Below, one piece after another: positions 45,877-56,832 of a stretch of 64,000 nt of DNA (position 1 is its first letter; each line of letters begins with the position of its first letter). Made by a program: the position numbers and the translations under genes. The notes under the pieces were generated by a model. The model made no database searches, was not told the DNA's origin, and saw only the letters and a program-made list of their open reading frames with translations. Source of the DNA: Coix lacryma-jobi var. lacryma-jobi (lineage: Eukaryota; Streptophyta; Magnoliopsida; Poales; Poaceae); contig CM019826.1 of the NCBI GenBank assembly GCA_009763385.1, forward strand, positions 60,826,968 through 60,890,967. The letters are read 5' to 3'.

Positions 45877-46164
45877 ACAAGAATGTTCATGACCCTGGTA
45901 ACCCTAGCATTTTTTTTAAGTTAGTAGGTTTATCGGGAAAAGAGAAAGGTGAAGTACAGTAAGCAAGATGCCGAGTGACATGACATATCAAAAATGAGAT
46001 CTAGTCGGCTAAGGTGATGTCATGCGTTCGGGAAACGTTCCTCTGAAGAAATGTTGCAATCAAGGAAAAAATCACTGGGGTAATCAGAGATGCGAGTGGA
46101 ATTATTCAGAGAAGAACAAGTTCATCTGTTACAAACTTCATTCACAGATCTGTCCTAGTACAAA

Positions 46165-48090
46165 CTACCCTTGGAATAATTTGTTCAGAACAGATTGCGG
46201 GTCAATAGTCTCGGCAATAGCGGCGGCATGATCGTCATAATCTTCAATATCTTCCATTTTATCTAGGTATCCGTCTGCGAAACCAACTGGTAAAGAGGAG
46301 TAATCCTCTTTGGTCCAAGAACTCATTGCCGCTAGCCCGAGGGAAACCCCAGCATGCACACCTTGGATGACAGCCTGATCTATGCGGACGAGCTTCGACC
46401 GAGTCCCCATGAGCATCCACCTTGATGGCGATTCTGTTCGCCACCATTTTCAGATGGTCATTCTCTGCAGAGAGAGCTGGCAAGAGGAAAAGGTGCGTCA
46501 GGCAAGGCAGGCTCAACTAGAAGGAGGGAACCATGGCTTCACTGACCTGTGATGATGTTGCAGAGTTGCTTTCGTTGGTCTGCCCATTCAGCTTCCTCAT
46601 TGCCATAGTTCTTAGATACATCTTCCAATTCCTTTCTGGGCCTTATCCCTTCTCTCACGATACCGGAGAGCATCCAAAGGGTGAGCCGAAGTGAATTGTC
46701 AGACTCAGAAGAATCTGGGTACCCGGGAAAAGAATGGGGGAAGCCATTGGAGTGGTTGTTTCTGGAAAGGGAACCCGGTTTGGCTAAAGAAAAACTTCGC
46801 CCTGGGAGAGAATGAACGATGAATCAGAGACGGATGAACAAGAAGAGCTACCGCAAGGGGGTAGGAGACTGATTTTTCACCCATGGCACCGATGAGTTGA
46901 TGCTCGGCTTCTTCCTGCTTCGTCTCTGATGGGATGCCTGCCGTGGTCGCCGTCGCCTGCCATTGATGGAAACACAAGCAAAGGATTTTCTTTCTAGCTT
47001 GAGCTGGGAGCTGAGAAGTGGAGATTTTGTGAGTCAAACTGTTTAACTGAAAGTAAGAGTGACAGCTTGTGTAGGGTCAGTTTTATAGAACCATAGCTTG
47101 CACACTGGAAGACCAAGCATTGGAATAGGGTTTTCACAACTTATGGGCCGTTATTGGACCAGGCCGGATTTTTGACGATTAGAGGAGGTCATGACTCCAG
47201 AATCGGGAAGTCAATAGGATTCGACTAAGAGTTGTTCAGTTTCGGCTGATTGTTTGGAAACTCATGTTACCGTTTGGCACTGAGGACAGGAAGCTGAAAA
47301 AATAGAAAATCCGTGGGGTATGAAATGGAGATGATCAGCATGATTATCAGCAATAGCCGATGTAATGTACATCGCCGCTGGGGTAAAGATAAAATTAGTG
47401 ACTGATGCACGAAGCAGGACACACATTGATCTCGAGGGATCAGTCATAGATTGATTTTGGGATCAAACCGAAATACTTTTCATTTACAAAGAAAGGGGAT
47501 GCAAGATTCCAATAAGGACGGTCAGTTCGTCCACCCCATCCTACACCTAATCGGGAGAAAATGATCAAAAGAGTCAGCCAGATCTGTTCTGGCTTCCTTC
47601 ATATCATCTACAGAGTGTTCTACCCTATCTTCCAGCTCTCGCTCGCAGACATCAAATCTGCGGTAATCAGCGCCGGAATGAATCCGCACGGCATTGAAGG
47701 CGAGTGATGCACCGTACCCAATGTTGGCCCTAGAGATGTTAGGGAGGATTCGATTGACCTCATTCACCGCTTCAGAGGAGTCGTGCCCGTCACATTAGCT
47801 GTGATGGCAAGCTTGGCGATGGCGGCTTCGAGGGCATGAAGTTTGGCCGCCAGAGCTGAAAAAAGGAAGAGTAAGTAGTAAAAGAGGGAGGGGAGAACAA
47901 GGAAAGAAAGTGACGAAAAAATATTTATCGGCGGCCCGATTCCGAGCGACGTCACGCTCCCAAGAAATTTGGTAATCTCCCGGTCCTTCCCCTCTAGATC
48001 AAATGAAGGTTTATGACCTTCTGAATCAAGTACTCGGGGAGGTCGTCGCCAATCTCCTAAAGCAGAAGAAAGAAAAGAAACAAGAAACAA
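46165..48090 (-). other. Antisense reading frames between the pol remnant and 3' LTR of element B
   Basis: Minus-strand frames at 47764-48090, 47522-47767, 46705-47037 and 46165-46516. The first two can be read on from each other: ALAAKLHALEAAIAKLAITA continues, after a small frame change, as NEVNRILPNISRANIGYGAS and an acidic C-terminus. A pyrimidine tract ending in cag at about 47859 (minus strand) lies just before the ALAAKL segment and could be a 3' splice site. Antisense ORFs in this position are reported for Tat-lineage elements. Exon structure and product are unknown, and the frames are degraded. Confidence 0.4.
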
Positions 48091-48432
48091 TGTATGAGAA
48101 TGCGTTCATTTTGAAACAAAAAAAAACAATGAAGAACAACTCTTCTTGGAGGTGCTGGAAGCCCCAAGCTCAAAGCTATGTCGGCTCGCTTGGAAGAATC
48201 TTCTGGTTGGATGGGAGATGACAAGAGAAAGAAGGGTTTTCTAGTTGTGAGATCGAAGCAGGGGAGTTCAGAAATGACAAGCCGAAACGAGTAAAGAAGA
48301 CTTTAAAGAATCCCAAAGTGCATCGGGAGATGGATCGGCAAGTACAGCAATTATGGCTGTGAAGGTGGATGCTCGGAGGTTCCACGTCAGTATACAAGGG
48401 AAAAGAATTTTGGAATAAATATTTATCCCAAA

Positions 48433-48442
48433 ATGAGGGGGG
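48433..48442 (+). other. Element B polypurine tract
   Basis: aatgagggggg directly before catg and the LTR start at 48447. Confidence 0.65.
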
Positions 48443-48446
48443 CATG

Positions 48447-49991
48447 TGTTAACACTAGAATTCGCACGCATAAGAGTATGACAAGTGCACCCAGCCAGCA
48501 GTGGAGAAAGGATTCGGCAAACGATAGGGCGGACTATTTGGTCCTCAAAGTTTCGGTGAATGCCTGTGCGGTCGGCGTTTTGCGAAGCGGCGGCTCCATT
48601 CAGGAAAAGATATAGCAAGAAAACTGCTTGCACGAGAAGACACGTAACATTGGAGGACGCCGAGAAGAAAGAATAGGAATAGGATTTGTATTTTCCAAAT
48701 TTCATTGTGTAAGTCGTAATCGTCTAGGACTCATTTTCGTCCAGGGTATAAATTTAAGCCTCGACCATTGTAAAGAGAGTTCACAACCATATCAACAAAC
48801 CGGCCCGTGCCACCTTCGAGTCCTTAGTCGTGTCTTCGAGTTCTTCGAGAGGAATCATCGATCCGTCGACCTCCGAAGTCCCCGGCAACCATGTATCATG
48901 TCTAGTATCATGCAGTGGATTTAGATGTGATGCAAGTAGTCTTGTGTTTTCAATGGTCGTGCGGCGGACCTTGTTAGCGATCAAGAAGTCTTGGCTTATG
49001 CTTTGCTTATGGGTAGATACCGTGCGGCAGGCGTTTATTCATATGTTTAGCAAAAGCGAGATAGTTATCGGCTCTTTAGATTTGGCAAGATCTAGTAGAT
49101 TCATTAAGTTATCATGTGTTGCATGCTTAATTAATTCTGTAACACTCTTTTGCCCAATCTAGATGATCTTTGTTCGGCCTTGCTTCACAGGTTTACCGTA
49201 TTCCAATAATGCATGATCATGATGGCCGAATCAATTTCAATTAGGTTGTTATATGTTGTGGGTTCATGCATATCAATCACGTTGAGTTTTGATAAAACTA
49301 GGTATCGTGAGGCAGATGCAGGTTTTAGATGGTTCAATCTGCTTGTTTGTATGTTCCTTCTCATGGACCCCAACTCGGCTAGTTTACCGATCTTGGTTAA
49401 GCTTACGCGAGTAATTGAGTTTTTATAGATCTTTGGATATACGCATGCTTTTAGCTTCTTCTTCATTAGATTGTATCATGCGGTGGGGGATTAATCTAAA
49501 TTATAAGGAGTGGTGTAGACTTAGTTTATGCTTGACGAGTTTTATGAGACTAAACGTGCGGCAGATTAGTGGATTAGCCTATGCATGTGTTGTTTGGAAA
49601 GATTTATATTCACAAGTTACGAGTTTGCAATTCACTATGTGCGATGATGTCTTTTATTCGTTCGAGCATACTTTTTTCTTACATATGCATTCAGCAATCA
49701 ACATGTTTACATGCTTTCTTTTTGATATTTGCCGAATGACTCTATAAACATGTTTACAAGACAACTTCTATAGCTGTATGCTGTTGTGAGTGGCTTCAGG
49801 GCCATAAATATGGAACTGTCTGGTCTCACCCGGCATGTTCCGTTTTATTCTCACAAGTTTTATCCTTGTTGGTTTTTAGGTCAAAACGACTGGCACGTCT
49901 CCGGATTTCAAAACCGTCGGGCACCCGATTGAAGCCACGCTTTTCGGATGACCGTGTGTTAGGCGCGGTGGTGTCACATTTTGCGTCAACA
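48447..49991 (+). repeat. Element B 3' LTR
   Basis: 1545 bp matching 40458-42014 with many one- or two-base indels. TATA region at 48747-48754 (tataaatt). Ends gcgtcaaca at 49991. Confidence 0.9.
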
Positions 49992-51102
49992 ATTTCAGAG
50001 CAGTTAATGGGTTATATTTTAAAAAATATTGTCCTAGTATTGGGGTGGATCTGCTATGATTTATCAGTTTAGTTGATAGCCGATATAACGTATCGCCTTC
50101 AGACCAAAAATATAGCCGATATGTATTGTATCACCTTCAGCAAAGAGTGTAAATAGCCGATGCAAGAGAAGCATGCCTTTAGTGTAAAAATATGAATTAT
50201 GGATTTCGAATTTGAAAGACCTCGATGGATCTAATCATAGAAAGGTCACAGAGAAATAGAAAAGGTTCATCATATTCACAAGCAGATTTTTTACAAGGAG
50301 ATTGATCCTAACAATCTACTCGAAGACTTTATCTACTATGAATACAGAAGGGGTGGCCTCTGCTATCTCCTCGGCTGCTCCGTCGATGCCATCGAAATTT
50401 ACCTCCTTGGCATTACTGATTTCCGGGGTGATCTTGAGGTCACCTAAATCTTGGCAAGTGTGAACCTATGCAGCTCCAAGTGCCAGGGCGGCACCATGGC
50501 GGACACCATGGAGGGCAACTTCATGCACCCTCGCGGGGATGTTGTTTACCCTCTCAACGACGCTGTTGCCAATAGCGTTCACAGAGGCGGCAACCTCACT
50601 CCCTGCATCCTAGAGGGCCTCCAGACGCACGGTTAGGTCTACAAGATGGACAGGATGACGGACATGGAGAACATATCAAAAGCTGAAAGAAAAACTTCAG
50701 TAAGAAGATTTTCTTCATGAAAAGTGAGGTTACCGGTGGAACGTGCGTCAGAGTCAGCACACTGCTGAGCCGCCTGAGAGGCTTTCGCCTATACATCTTC
50801 TAGAGCCTTCTGGAGCTGGGCAATGTGGTCCTCGAGCAAGCAATTTCTGATGGTGGCCTCAGAGTGAAGATTCCGCATTTCCATCATGTGGCGGTAATGG
50901 CGGGTGGCCGTCGACTCCGAACTCTCGGAGGAGGGAGTTTCCGACACCGATTCCATCCCTAGAGGAGGTCCTAAGACAGCAGCGGCATTGGAGGGACCTG
51001 CATCGGTCCTGGATTAAAAACAAAAAAGGATCAGATTGGATCCGAAGAGCCGATGAGGAGAGATCAAATTTGGCTAATGAAAAAAGCACACTTGACGCAA
51101 AA
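49992..51102 (+). other. Element A integrase end and 3' region
   Basis: 49992-50061 completes A's integrase (RAVNGLYFKKYCPS, then a stop). Three stem-loop repeats of the agccgat type follow at 50078-50183. The rest, to about 51100, resembles the antisense-ORF region of B: read on the minus strand it has acidic, alanine-rich stretches and a pyrimidine/cag context near 51010. No complete frame remains. The expected LTR start tgtttacaccag is missing at the right edge, so a small deletion lies at about 51100. Confidence 0.6.
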
Positions 51103-51302
51103 AATATTTTGGACCATAAAAAAGATTTGTTATTTTGCAAACACAAACGGCTGGTTTATTAAAGAGGGGATCGGCCAAAAAAAATAAGAGAAGCCTGCTT
51201 GGATCCAGGACCGGAAAAAGGTTCATGTGGGCCAGAAATAACGGGCTTTGAAGACATGTCGGGCTCAGCCAAAGAGTTCGGGTCCGGATTGACATTTTGT
51301 TA
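51103..51302 (+). repeat. Element A 3' LTR, first 200 bp
   Basis: Matches 455-655 closely (attttggacc, then gatttgttattttgcaaac and gcctgcttggatccag). Ends at gacattttgtta, where an S-type LTR sequence begins. The rest of the LTR is absent. Confidence 0.85.
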
Positions 51303-52620
51303 AGATGATGAGTGATTGTCAACTGGTATGATGCGCATGTCCTTTGGCTTGTGTTGTGCAGGTTTCGAGCCCGGAGACGGTGATCGAAGGCAAGGTGAAG
51401 GTCAAGTAGAGACGTGTCGTGCCGATGGACCCGGTGCGGTGAAGGGCGAACGTGAGGCTTGGACTGACGGACCGGTGGCCTGAGGATCAGCTGTGGTGGT
51501 TGATAGCCTGGGACAACGACAAGTGAAGACATGTGGGTGGATGGGGAGCATGGGCGATGCATCCCTGTACGGCGTCGGTTTGATAGTAGAGCCCCATAAA
51601 AACCACCAAGTGGACGGTTTTCAGGTTTGGGCCTCAAAACCTGGGTGCTGGCCGGTTTCCGAGTTTGGGCCTCAAAAATCAGGCTGAGGAGGGTTTCGAG
51701 GTTTGGGCCACAAAACCTGGGCGATGGCGGGTTTCTGAGTTTGGGCCACAAAACTTAGCCTGAGGACTGGTTTCCCGGTTTCAGCCTCAAAACCGGGGGA
51801 GGTCCACGAAAAGGACGGACGTCGAGTGGCGGCACATGGTGGCATCCGGTGAGGTCGCATCGAGGCGAAGCTACCTGATGTGCGGGCGTGGCCATCAGAT
51901 CGACTACACTTCGAGATGGTTAGGAATACCCTTAGGGTTAGTCTCCTCGCTCATTAGCAGTAGGGGGTAGAAGGGGAATAATTGTTTAGGCTATATTAGG
52001 AGAGGAACCCCTCCCTCCAAACTATCTCAAATTGCTATTTTCATCTAGGGTTTCTGCTTTCCATTCCCTGTGTAGCTATTGATATCCGTAGAGACGGCTT
52101 ACTTCATACCTCTATGTATTTTGATTTAATAAACGGGACCGGATTCCCGTTGTCTCATCGTGGGGGACGAATTTCGGCTGGCAATTGAGCTTGTGATTCG
52201 CGTTCTTGAGTTGTTCGTCGCATTTTGCTTTTTGTCTCAATTTTCCATCGCTCGATCTCCCTCTACGCTGTGTCTTTTCGAATCCACTTGAATCAACTGT
52301 TCTTGATGCAAGGACATTTCCACCGAAGGAATTCATCTCAATCCTCACGAGCAAGTAGATCGAGTCGATTCAAGTTTCGTGGTGACTTTTTTGTTCCTAC
52401 ACCTTCCCCTTTTATTTCCCAGAGTTTGAGTTGATTTGAGTAGATGATTTCTTAGGGATAGTCTTCCAACTACCTAAGGATCATTTCCTCCAAGTTTGGG
52501 ATCAAGGGATTTTGATTTGGTTCAGATTTGAGGAGATTTGGGAGAGGGGCGACCATAATCGCCCTCTCTGGACAGCCGCGGATAGTCCGCCGTTGGGGCA
52601 CGGACAGTCCAGGCGTTGGG
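51303..52620 (+). repeat. Third S-type LTR, truncated at both ends
   Basis: Homologous to S LTR from agatgatgagtgattgtcaa through the stem-loop array (51622-51797), the TATA region near 51990 and the first two palindromes (52580-52590 and 52602-52612). It lacks the first 20 or so bases and everything after the second palindrome, where F begins. More divergent from LTR1 and LTR2 than they are from each other, so it belongs to a separate copy. Confidence 0.85.
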
Positions 52621-53460
52621 TGATGTGAACAAGGGTTCCCGTTCTTCCGAAGGTTTGGGTAACTCTCGATTTGGTGGAAACGAGACACAATTGATCCGGC
52701 TTCCGAACAACACGATCCGAAAACCCGCAATCGCAGCACCACGTCTCCTCTGGTTATCAACCGGCGTTGCACGATTGACCTCTCCAAGAAGGCTAAAATC
52801 CTTGCCTGCGAATCGAAGAACACGAGCAAGAACAAGAATGAATGCAACCAAATTGTAGATGAATGATTAATCTCATGAGTTGGGGTCTCACAAACCGATG
52901 AAACGGCGAAACTGTTCTTGACAGATTAATCTAAGCAGAACCCAAAACCCTAACGAAGGTGATGGCTACTGTTTAGAGCCTCTAAGGGTCGTCACCCCCC
53001 TGGACGCGCCCTTCTAATGGGCTCACGCAGGATACACGGCCCAACGGACCAAAAACGGCGATGCAGCACCGGGACAGATTCTGTGTGCTGCATTGTTTCT
53101 ACGATTCCCATTGGCTCAAGATGAATTTGGGTATGAGACTAGATCCATTGGTTAGATTATCGAAATAGCTTTCCAACAATATCTGGTTCGTCAAAAATGG
53201 AGTCCGTACGCAACCTGGGTGACCAGTTTAGTGTTGAACTATCCTGAACTCCGAAACTGACTCGAAGTCAAATTGGTTTTGGTCTACAACTTGCATCAGG
53301 GCCCTTGCTGGTCCTCCACGCCTCCAAGCCTTCCTCTATGCATCTTTGGGTCCTCTCCATGGTTCTAATAAACACATAATCATTAGGTAGCAATCTATTC
53401 TAAAAAAACATTTAAAGTGTTACATAGGAACAAATTCACCTCTCAATTTAGTTGACGCGC
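52621..53460 (-). repeat. Element F 3' LTR (approximate)
   Basis: Non-coding stretch between the end of the pol tail and the S-type LTR. The right boundary is uncertain because no second copy exists in the window. The minus strand contains ggttttgggttctg and an agggcgcgtcc region; nothing coding is recognised. Confidence 0.5.
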
Positions 53461-53469
53461 GCGAGCTCG

Positions 53470-54722
53470 TGTCATTGGACCATGATAACTCAGCGGAGGA
53501 TCGTTGTGTGTATCCAAAGGAGTGATGTCCTCATCATCCTCCCCCTCTGAATTGGAGTCGTCCTCGACTCAAGCTCAGCATCTCTCCCAAGTAAGGCTTC
53601 AAATCTGCAATGTTAAGGTAGGACTACCCCCGAAATCGGGTGGCAACTCAAGTTTGTATGCATTATCATTATTTCTCAATTATCTTATAAGGACCAGCAG
53701 CTATTGGCATTATTTAGACTTACGCAGATCTGGAAATCTATCTTTTCCAAATGTAACAAACCACGAAATCTCGCGGTTCAAGTTTAACTTCTTTCCTACC
53801 TTCACTACCAGCAATTCTATACTTTTCATTCATCCTTTCGATATTTGTTTTAGTGTGTTTCATGAAACTTACGAATAAAATCAGCACGTGCACTACCTTG
53901 GTGGTAGAATGCGTGGCCCGATTATAAGCAAACTCCACATGAGGTAAACATTTCTTCCCACATCTTCAAGTTTTTCTCAAAACAGCTCTAACTGGTACCC
54001 AAATGCGGTTTCACTACCTCCGTTTGGCCATCAGTTTGTGGGGTGACAAGTAGTAGAAAACAATAATTTTGTACCCAACTTATTCCATAGAGTGCGCCAA
54101 AAGTGACTCAAAAATTGAGCGTCGTGATCTGAAACAATAGTAGAAGGCATACCATGCAAGCGAAACAATCTCTTTGAAAAAGAGGTCAACAATATATACG
54201 ACACATCATCACTTTTATGACAAGGTATAAAATGTGCCATCTTAGAAAACAATCACAACAACAAAAATGCTATCCCCCCCCTCTTAGTCCTAGGCTATCC
54301 AAAACAAAGTCCATCGAAATATCTGCCCAAGGAATAGAAGGAACATGAAGAGACATACACAAACCATGTGGATTCAAGCGTGACTTAGCCCTTTGACAAG
54401 TGGTACAACGTGCCACGAACCGCTCAACATCTCTCCTCATCTTTGGCCAAAAGAAGTGTGTGGCCAACATATCAAACGTCTTCTTAGCACCAAAATGCCC
54501 CATCAATCCTCCTCCATGTGCTTCCTGCAACAACAAAAGACGAACAGAACCAACTGGAATGCATAGACGGTTAGCTCTAAACACAAATCCATCATTAATC
54601 ACAAACTTGTTCCATGTGCGTCCCTCTTTACAATTCAGCAACACATCTTTAAAATCAGGATCAAACACATATGTTCTTTTTGTTTCAAGTCCAAAAATTT
54701 TATAATCAAGTTGGGACATCAA
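53470..54722 (-). pseudogene. Element F integrase and pol C-terminus
   Basis: The minus strand starts with SQLDYKIFGLETKR (the linker after RNase H). The zinc-binding region follows (EAHGGGLMGHFG, FVARCTTCQRAKS), then the core SIPWADISMDFVL (first Asp). After a frameshift come FSKMAHFIPCHKSDD and IVSDHDAQFLSHFW (second Asp). A further shift just after CHP precedes the DGQTEV segment that holds the Glu. The C-terminal part (IERMNEKYRIAGSEGRKEVK, then LEPRDFV) and the DLKPYLGE region follow with several more breaks. Multiple frameshifts make it non-functional. Confidence 0.82.
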
Positions 54723-54869
54723 AGTAATCGTCTAGTGTTGACGGAAGTTATAGCATGTTTTACCTTATCAAAATACTGTAAAAGGCCTCGGTTTCAAGGA
54801 AGAATAGCATATCATGAGCATATTTATCACTAATAAGTTCCACTTGTACTCTTAGCTTGTGAACTTGTA

Positions 54870-56540
54870 GGAGATGGCAAAATGAACAAAATGAGGCCAT
54901 GTGGGCCCACCAAGGGGGTCAGGCGACCCCACCTTTGGGCCACCTTGGCCATGGTGACATGGCATGATCCAAGAGAAGCATGTTAAAGCCAATATCAACC
55001 ATTGGATCAAGCATGTGCTTTTGCTCAATGGTGCAAGATGAGAAGCACATGGATTCATGGGTCCACAGCGAAAACCAAATACAACCAACTTCACAAGACT
55101 TGCCCCATGACATGTGGGGTCACCAAGGGAGAGAAGAAGGTGGGCCAGCCCTGTCATTGGGGGGGGGGGTCGGCCGACCCACCCTTGGTGGGACCCAGCA
55201 GCACTATTCATCAGGGTGACATCAACACCTTCTAGAAGATGTACCCCAGGCCACATGTCAGGGACAGGGGTCGGCCGACCCCATGGCGACCCTCATCCAA
55301 GTCGGTGGCAAAGTGCATGTTTCACACGTGAAGAATATCCAAGCCATTCATCCAAGTCGGTTGTCATGGCGGTGGATCCAAGGGTGAAGAGAGGAGGATC
55401 ACGCGGATCGCTGGCGTGGCACCGGAGTAGCCCCTACTCCACCTCCACTATAAATAGAGGCTTCACCCTCTCATTCAACACACCCCGAGATAGTGTACAC
55501 ATCTCACAACACATATCTCCACTCTCATGTGAGATCAAGCAAGAGTAGTAGTAGTTAGTTAGAGTGGGAGTTAGAGTGAGTCGGGCGAAGCTCGGGTCTC
55601 CGGAGTCGTCTTCTGGGAGTCTGGTATAGCCCTTGTATCTTTCTTCTTTTATAAGACTTTATTTATTAATATATTATTCTTTCTTTACTTTACTTTGCAT
55701 TTACTTAAGTATTTACTTTCCAAGTATTTATTTAAGTATTTACTTAGTGCAAGTCTATATTTATATAGTCTTGTTGTGTGCTTATCTTAGTTCTATAGTT
55801 GTCTTAGTTAGATTGATTTCCTTTACATAGCTTCTTGTGTGTGCGTCATCGTCCTATCTTAGGATAGGGGCTTTAGCTATTTTGATCGATAGCTAAAGGT
55901 GTAGATAAGTGTGAGCGTGGTGCTCATACTTCGTCTTATCTTTGACTACAGCTGGCTTGCACGGACAGTAGGGGCGCATGGGCAAAAGGTGATAGATTTT
56001 GCCTGGCTACCTAGATCCCCTCACGTGAACTCAGGCTAGTTCTTAAAGGTAAGGCGTCCATAAGCCAAATATCCGCTTGAGTACTGGGTTAGGTGAACAA
56101 CCTTCTATCGCTTTACTCTCTCATTTATCCCTCTCACACAAGTAGCAAGGCATCAATCTAGTTAAGTCATCTATTTAATTAGGATTAGTTCATAGGAGTA
56201 AAGGTAGAAACATAGGAGTACTTTATACTCACTCGTTGTCCTCCCACCTAGCTAACTCTACTAAGTTATCTTTCATATCATATACTCTTTGCTTAACTGA
56301 TTTATCTTATCTATCTATCCTTCCTTATATCCACTTATACCCTTTTGCTTCTCTAATTGATAATAGATCATAGTAAGACTAAAGGATCTATCTTTCCTTT
56401 CTCTACATCTTTCCTAGCTTGCTTTCCTTGGGATAAAATAAATAACGATACCTTGGAATACTCCCGGGTGAAGTGCTACATCGGTATATTCTGTGCGCTT
56501 GCGGAACTATCCAATAGTCAATAGTTTTACCACCAAGACA
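54870..56540 (+). repeat. Element G 5' LTR (approximate)
   Basis: Holds palindromes at 54915-54930, 55167-55180 and 55267-55282, a TATAAATA box at 55449-55456 and, near the end, the block ggtgaagtgctacatcggta (56467-56486) shared with the LTR of D. The open frames at 55002-55235 and 55114-55548 cross the palindromes and have no domain. The start is not fixed because no matching 3' copy was found. Confidence 0.55.
55449..55456 (+). promoter_or_regulatory. TATA box of element G 5' LTR
   Basis: TATAAATA in ccactataaatagaggcttc, followed by cattcaacacacc, a typical LTR start-site environment. Confidence 0.6.
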
Positions 56541-56545
56541 CTTCT

Positions 56546-56707
56546 AGTGCCGTTGCTGGGGTTAGGCTCCATAGTCTAGTTCTAGTGGTTGCGTTAAGAA
56601 GTGTTAATAAGCATTTCTGGCGCCGTTGCTGGGGATAGATTAAAACTCTATTCTTAGTAGCGACGTTAAGAAATACCAACAAGCATTTCAGGCACCGTTG
56701 CCGGGGA
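56546..56707 (+). repeat. Three tandem PBS-like units in element G
   Basis: The sequences agtgccgttgctgggg (56546-56561), tggcgccgttgctgggga (56618-56635) and aggcaccgttgccgggga (56690-56707) are spaced 72-73 bp apart. Each is preceded by a cttct or catttc stretch, and the second and third by a gttaagaa-t...aa-aagcattt unit. The middle copy is the best match to the tRNA-Asp-type PBS of C and D. Confidence 0.8.
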
Positions 56708-56832
56708 AAGCAACCGCCTAGGAGTTTAGAGAGAGTGAATCCGGAGTCTGCTATATATTAGTTATCAATTAGTATAGGGGATAACCCCTCACCTATCTAG
56801 TTTCTTTTCGTTATCATGAAACTAGTAGGTGT

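Larger units (their letters stand above)
40458..49991 (+). mobile_element. Element B: Tat-related Ty3/gypsy element lacking RT and integrase
   Basis: 9534 bp, LTRs 40458-42014 and 48447-49991, ends tgttaaca...tcaaca. The flanks atgtc (40453-40457) and atttc (49992-49996) are a TSD with one mismatch. Removing B restores A's integrase end as EGVEYFRAVNGLYFKKYCPS. Internal content: PBS, gag with stops, an intact linker-PR frame, a decayed RNase H trace, stem-loop repeats, a region with antisense frames, and a PPT. RT and nearly all of IN are absent, so B would have depended on another element's enzymes. Confidence 0.88.
444..51302 (+). mobile_element. Element A: Ty3/gypsy, Tat-lineage LTR retrotransposon, nested and truncated
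   Basis: A is assembled from 444-1892, 11806-17685, 40118-40457 and 49992-51302, about 9 kb once its insertions are removed. The order is 5' LTR, gag, PR, RT, RH, a second RH-like domain, IN, 3' region, and the first 200 bp of the 3' LTR. The second RH domain (about 16737-17100) is a known hallmark of the Tat lineage. The 3' LTR fragment at 51103-51302 closely matches 455-655, tying both ends to one element. The left flank 439-443 is gaagc; the right end is lost. Every coding domain is interrupted. A is the host of C, S and B and so older than all three. Confidence 0.85.
52621..54850 (-). mobile_element. Element F: chromovirus 3' part (CRM/Reina-like), antisense
   Basis: In element sense: RH-IN linker, integrase, C-terminal tail and 3' LTR. 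The LTR occupies roughly 52621-53460 (minus strand ends ttcacatca at 52621). The gag, PR, RT and 5' LTR are absent. The IN motifs MAHFIPCHKSDD and the tail ESRTTPIQ-GEDDEDI are of a type known from plant chromoviruses. It lies directly against the truncated S-type LTR on its right side. Confidence 0.75.
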
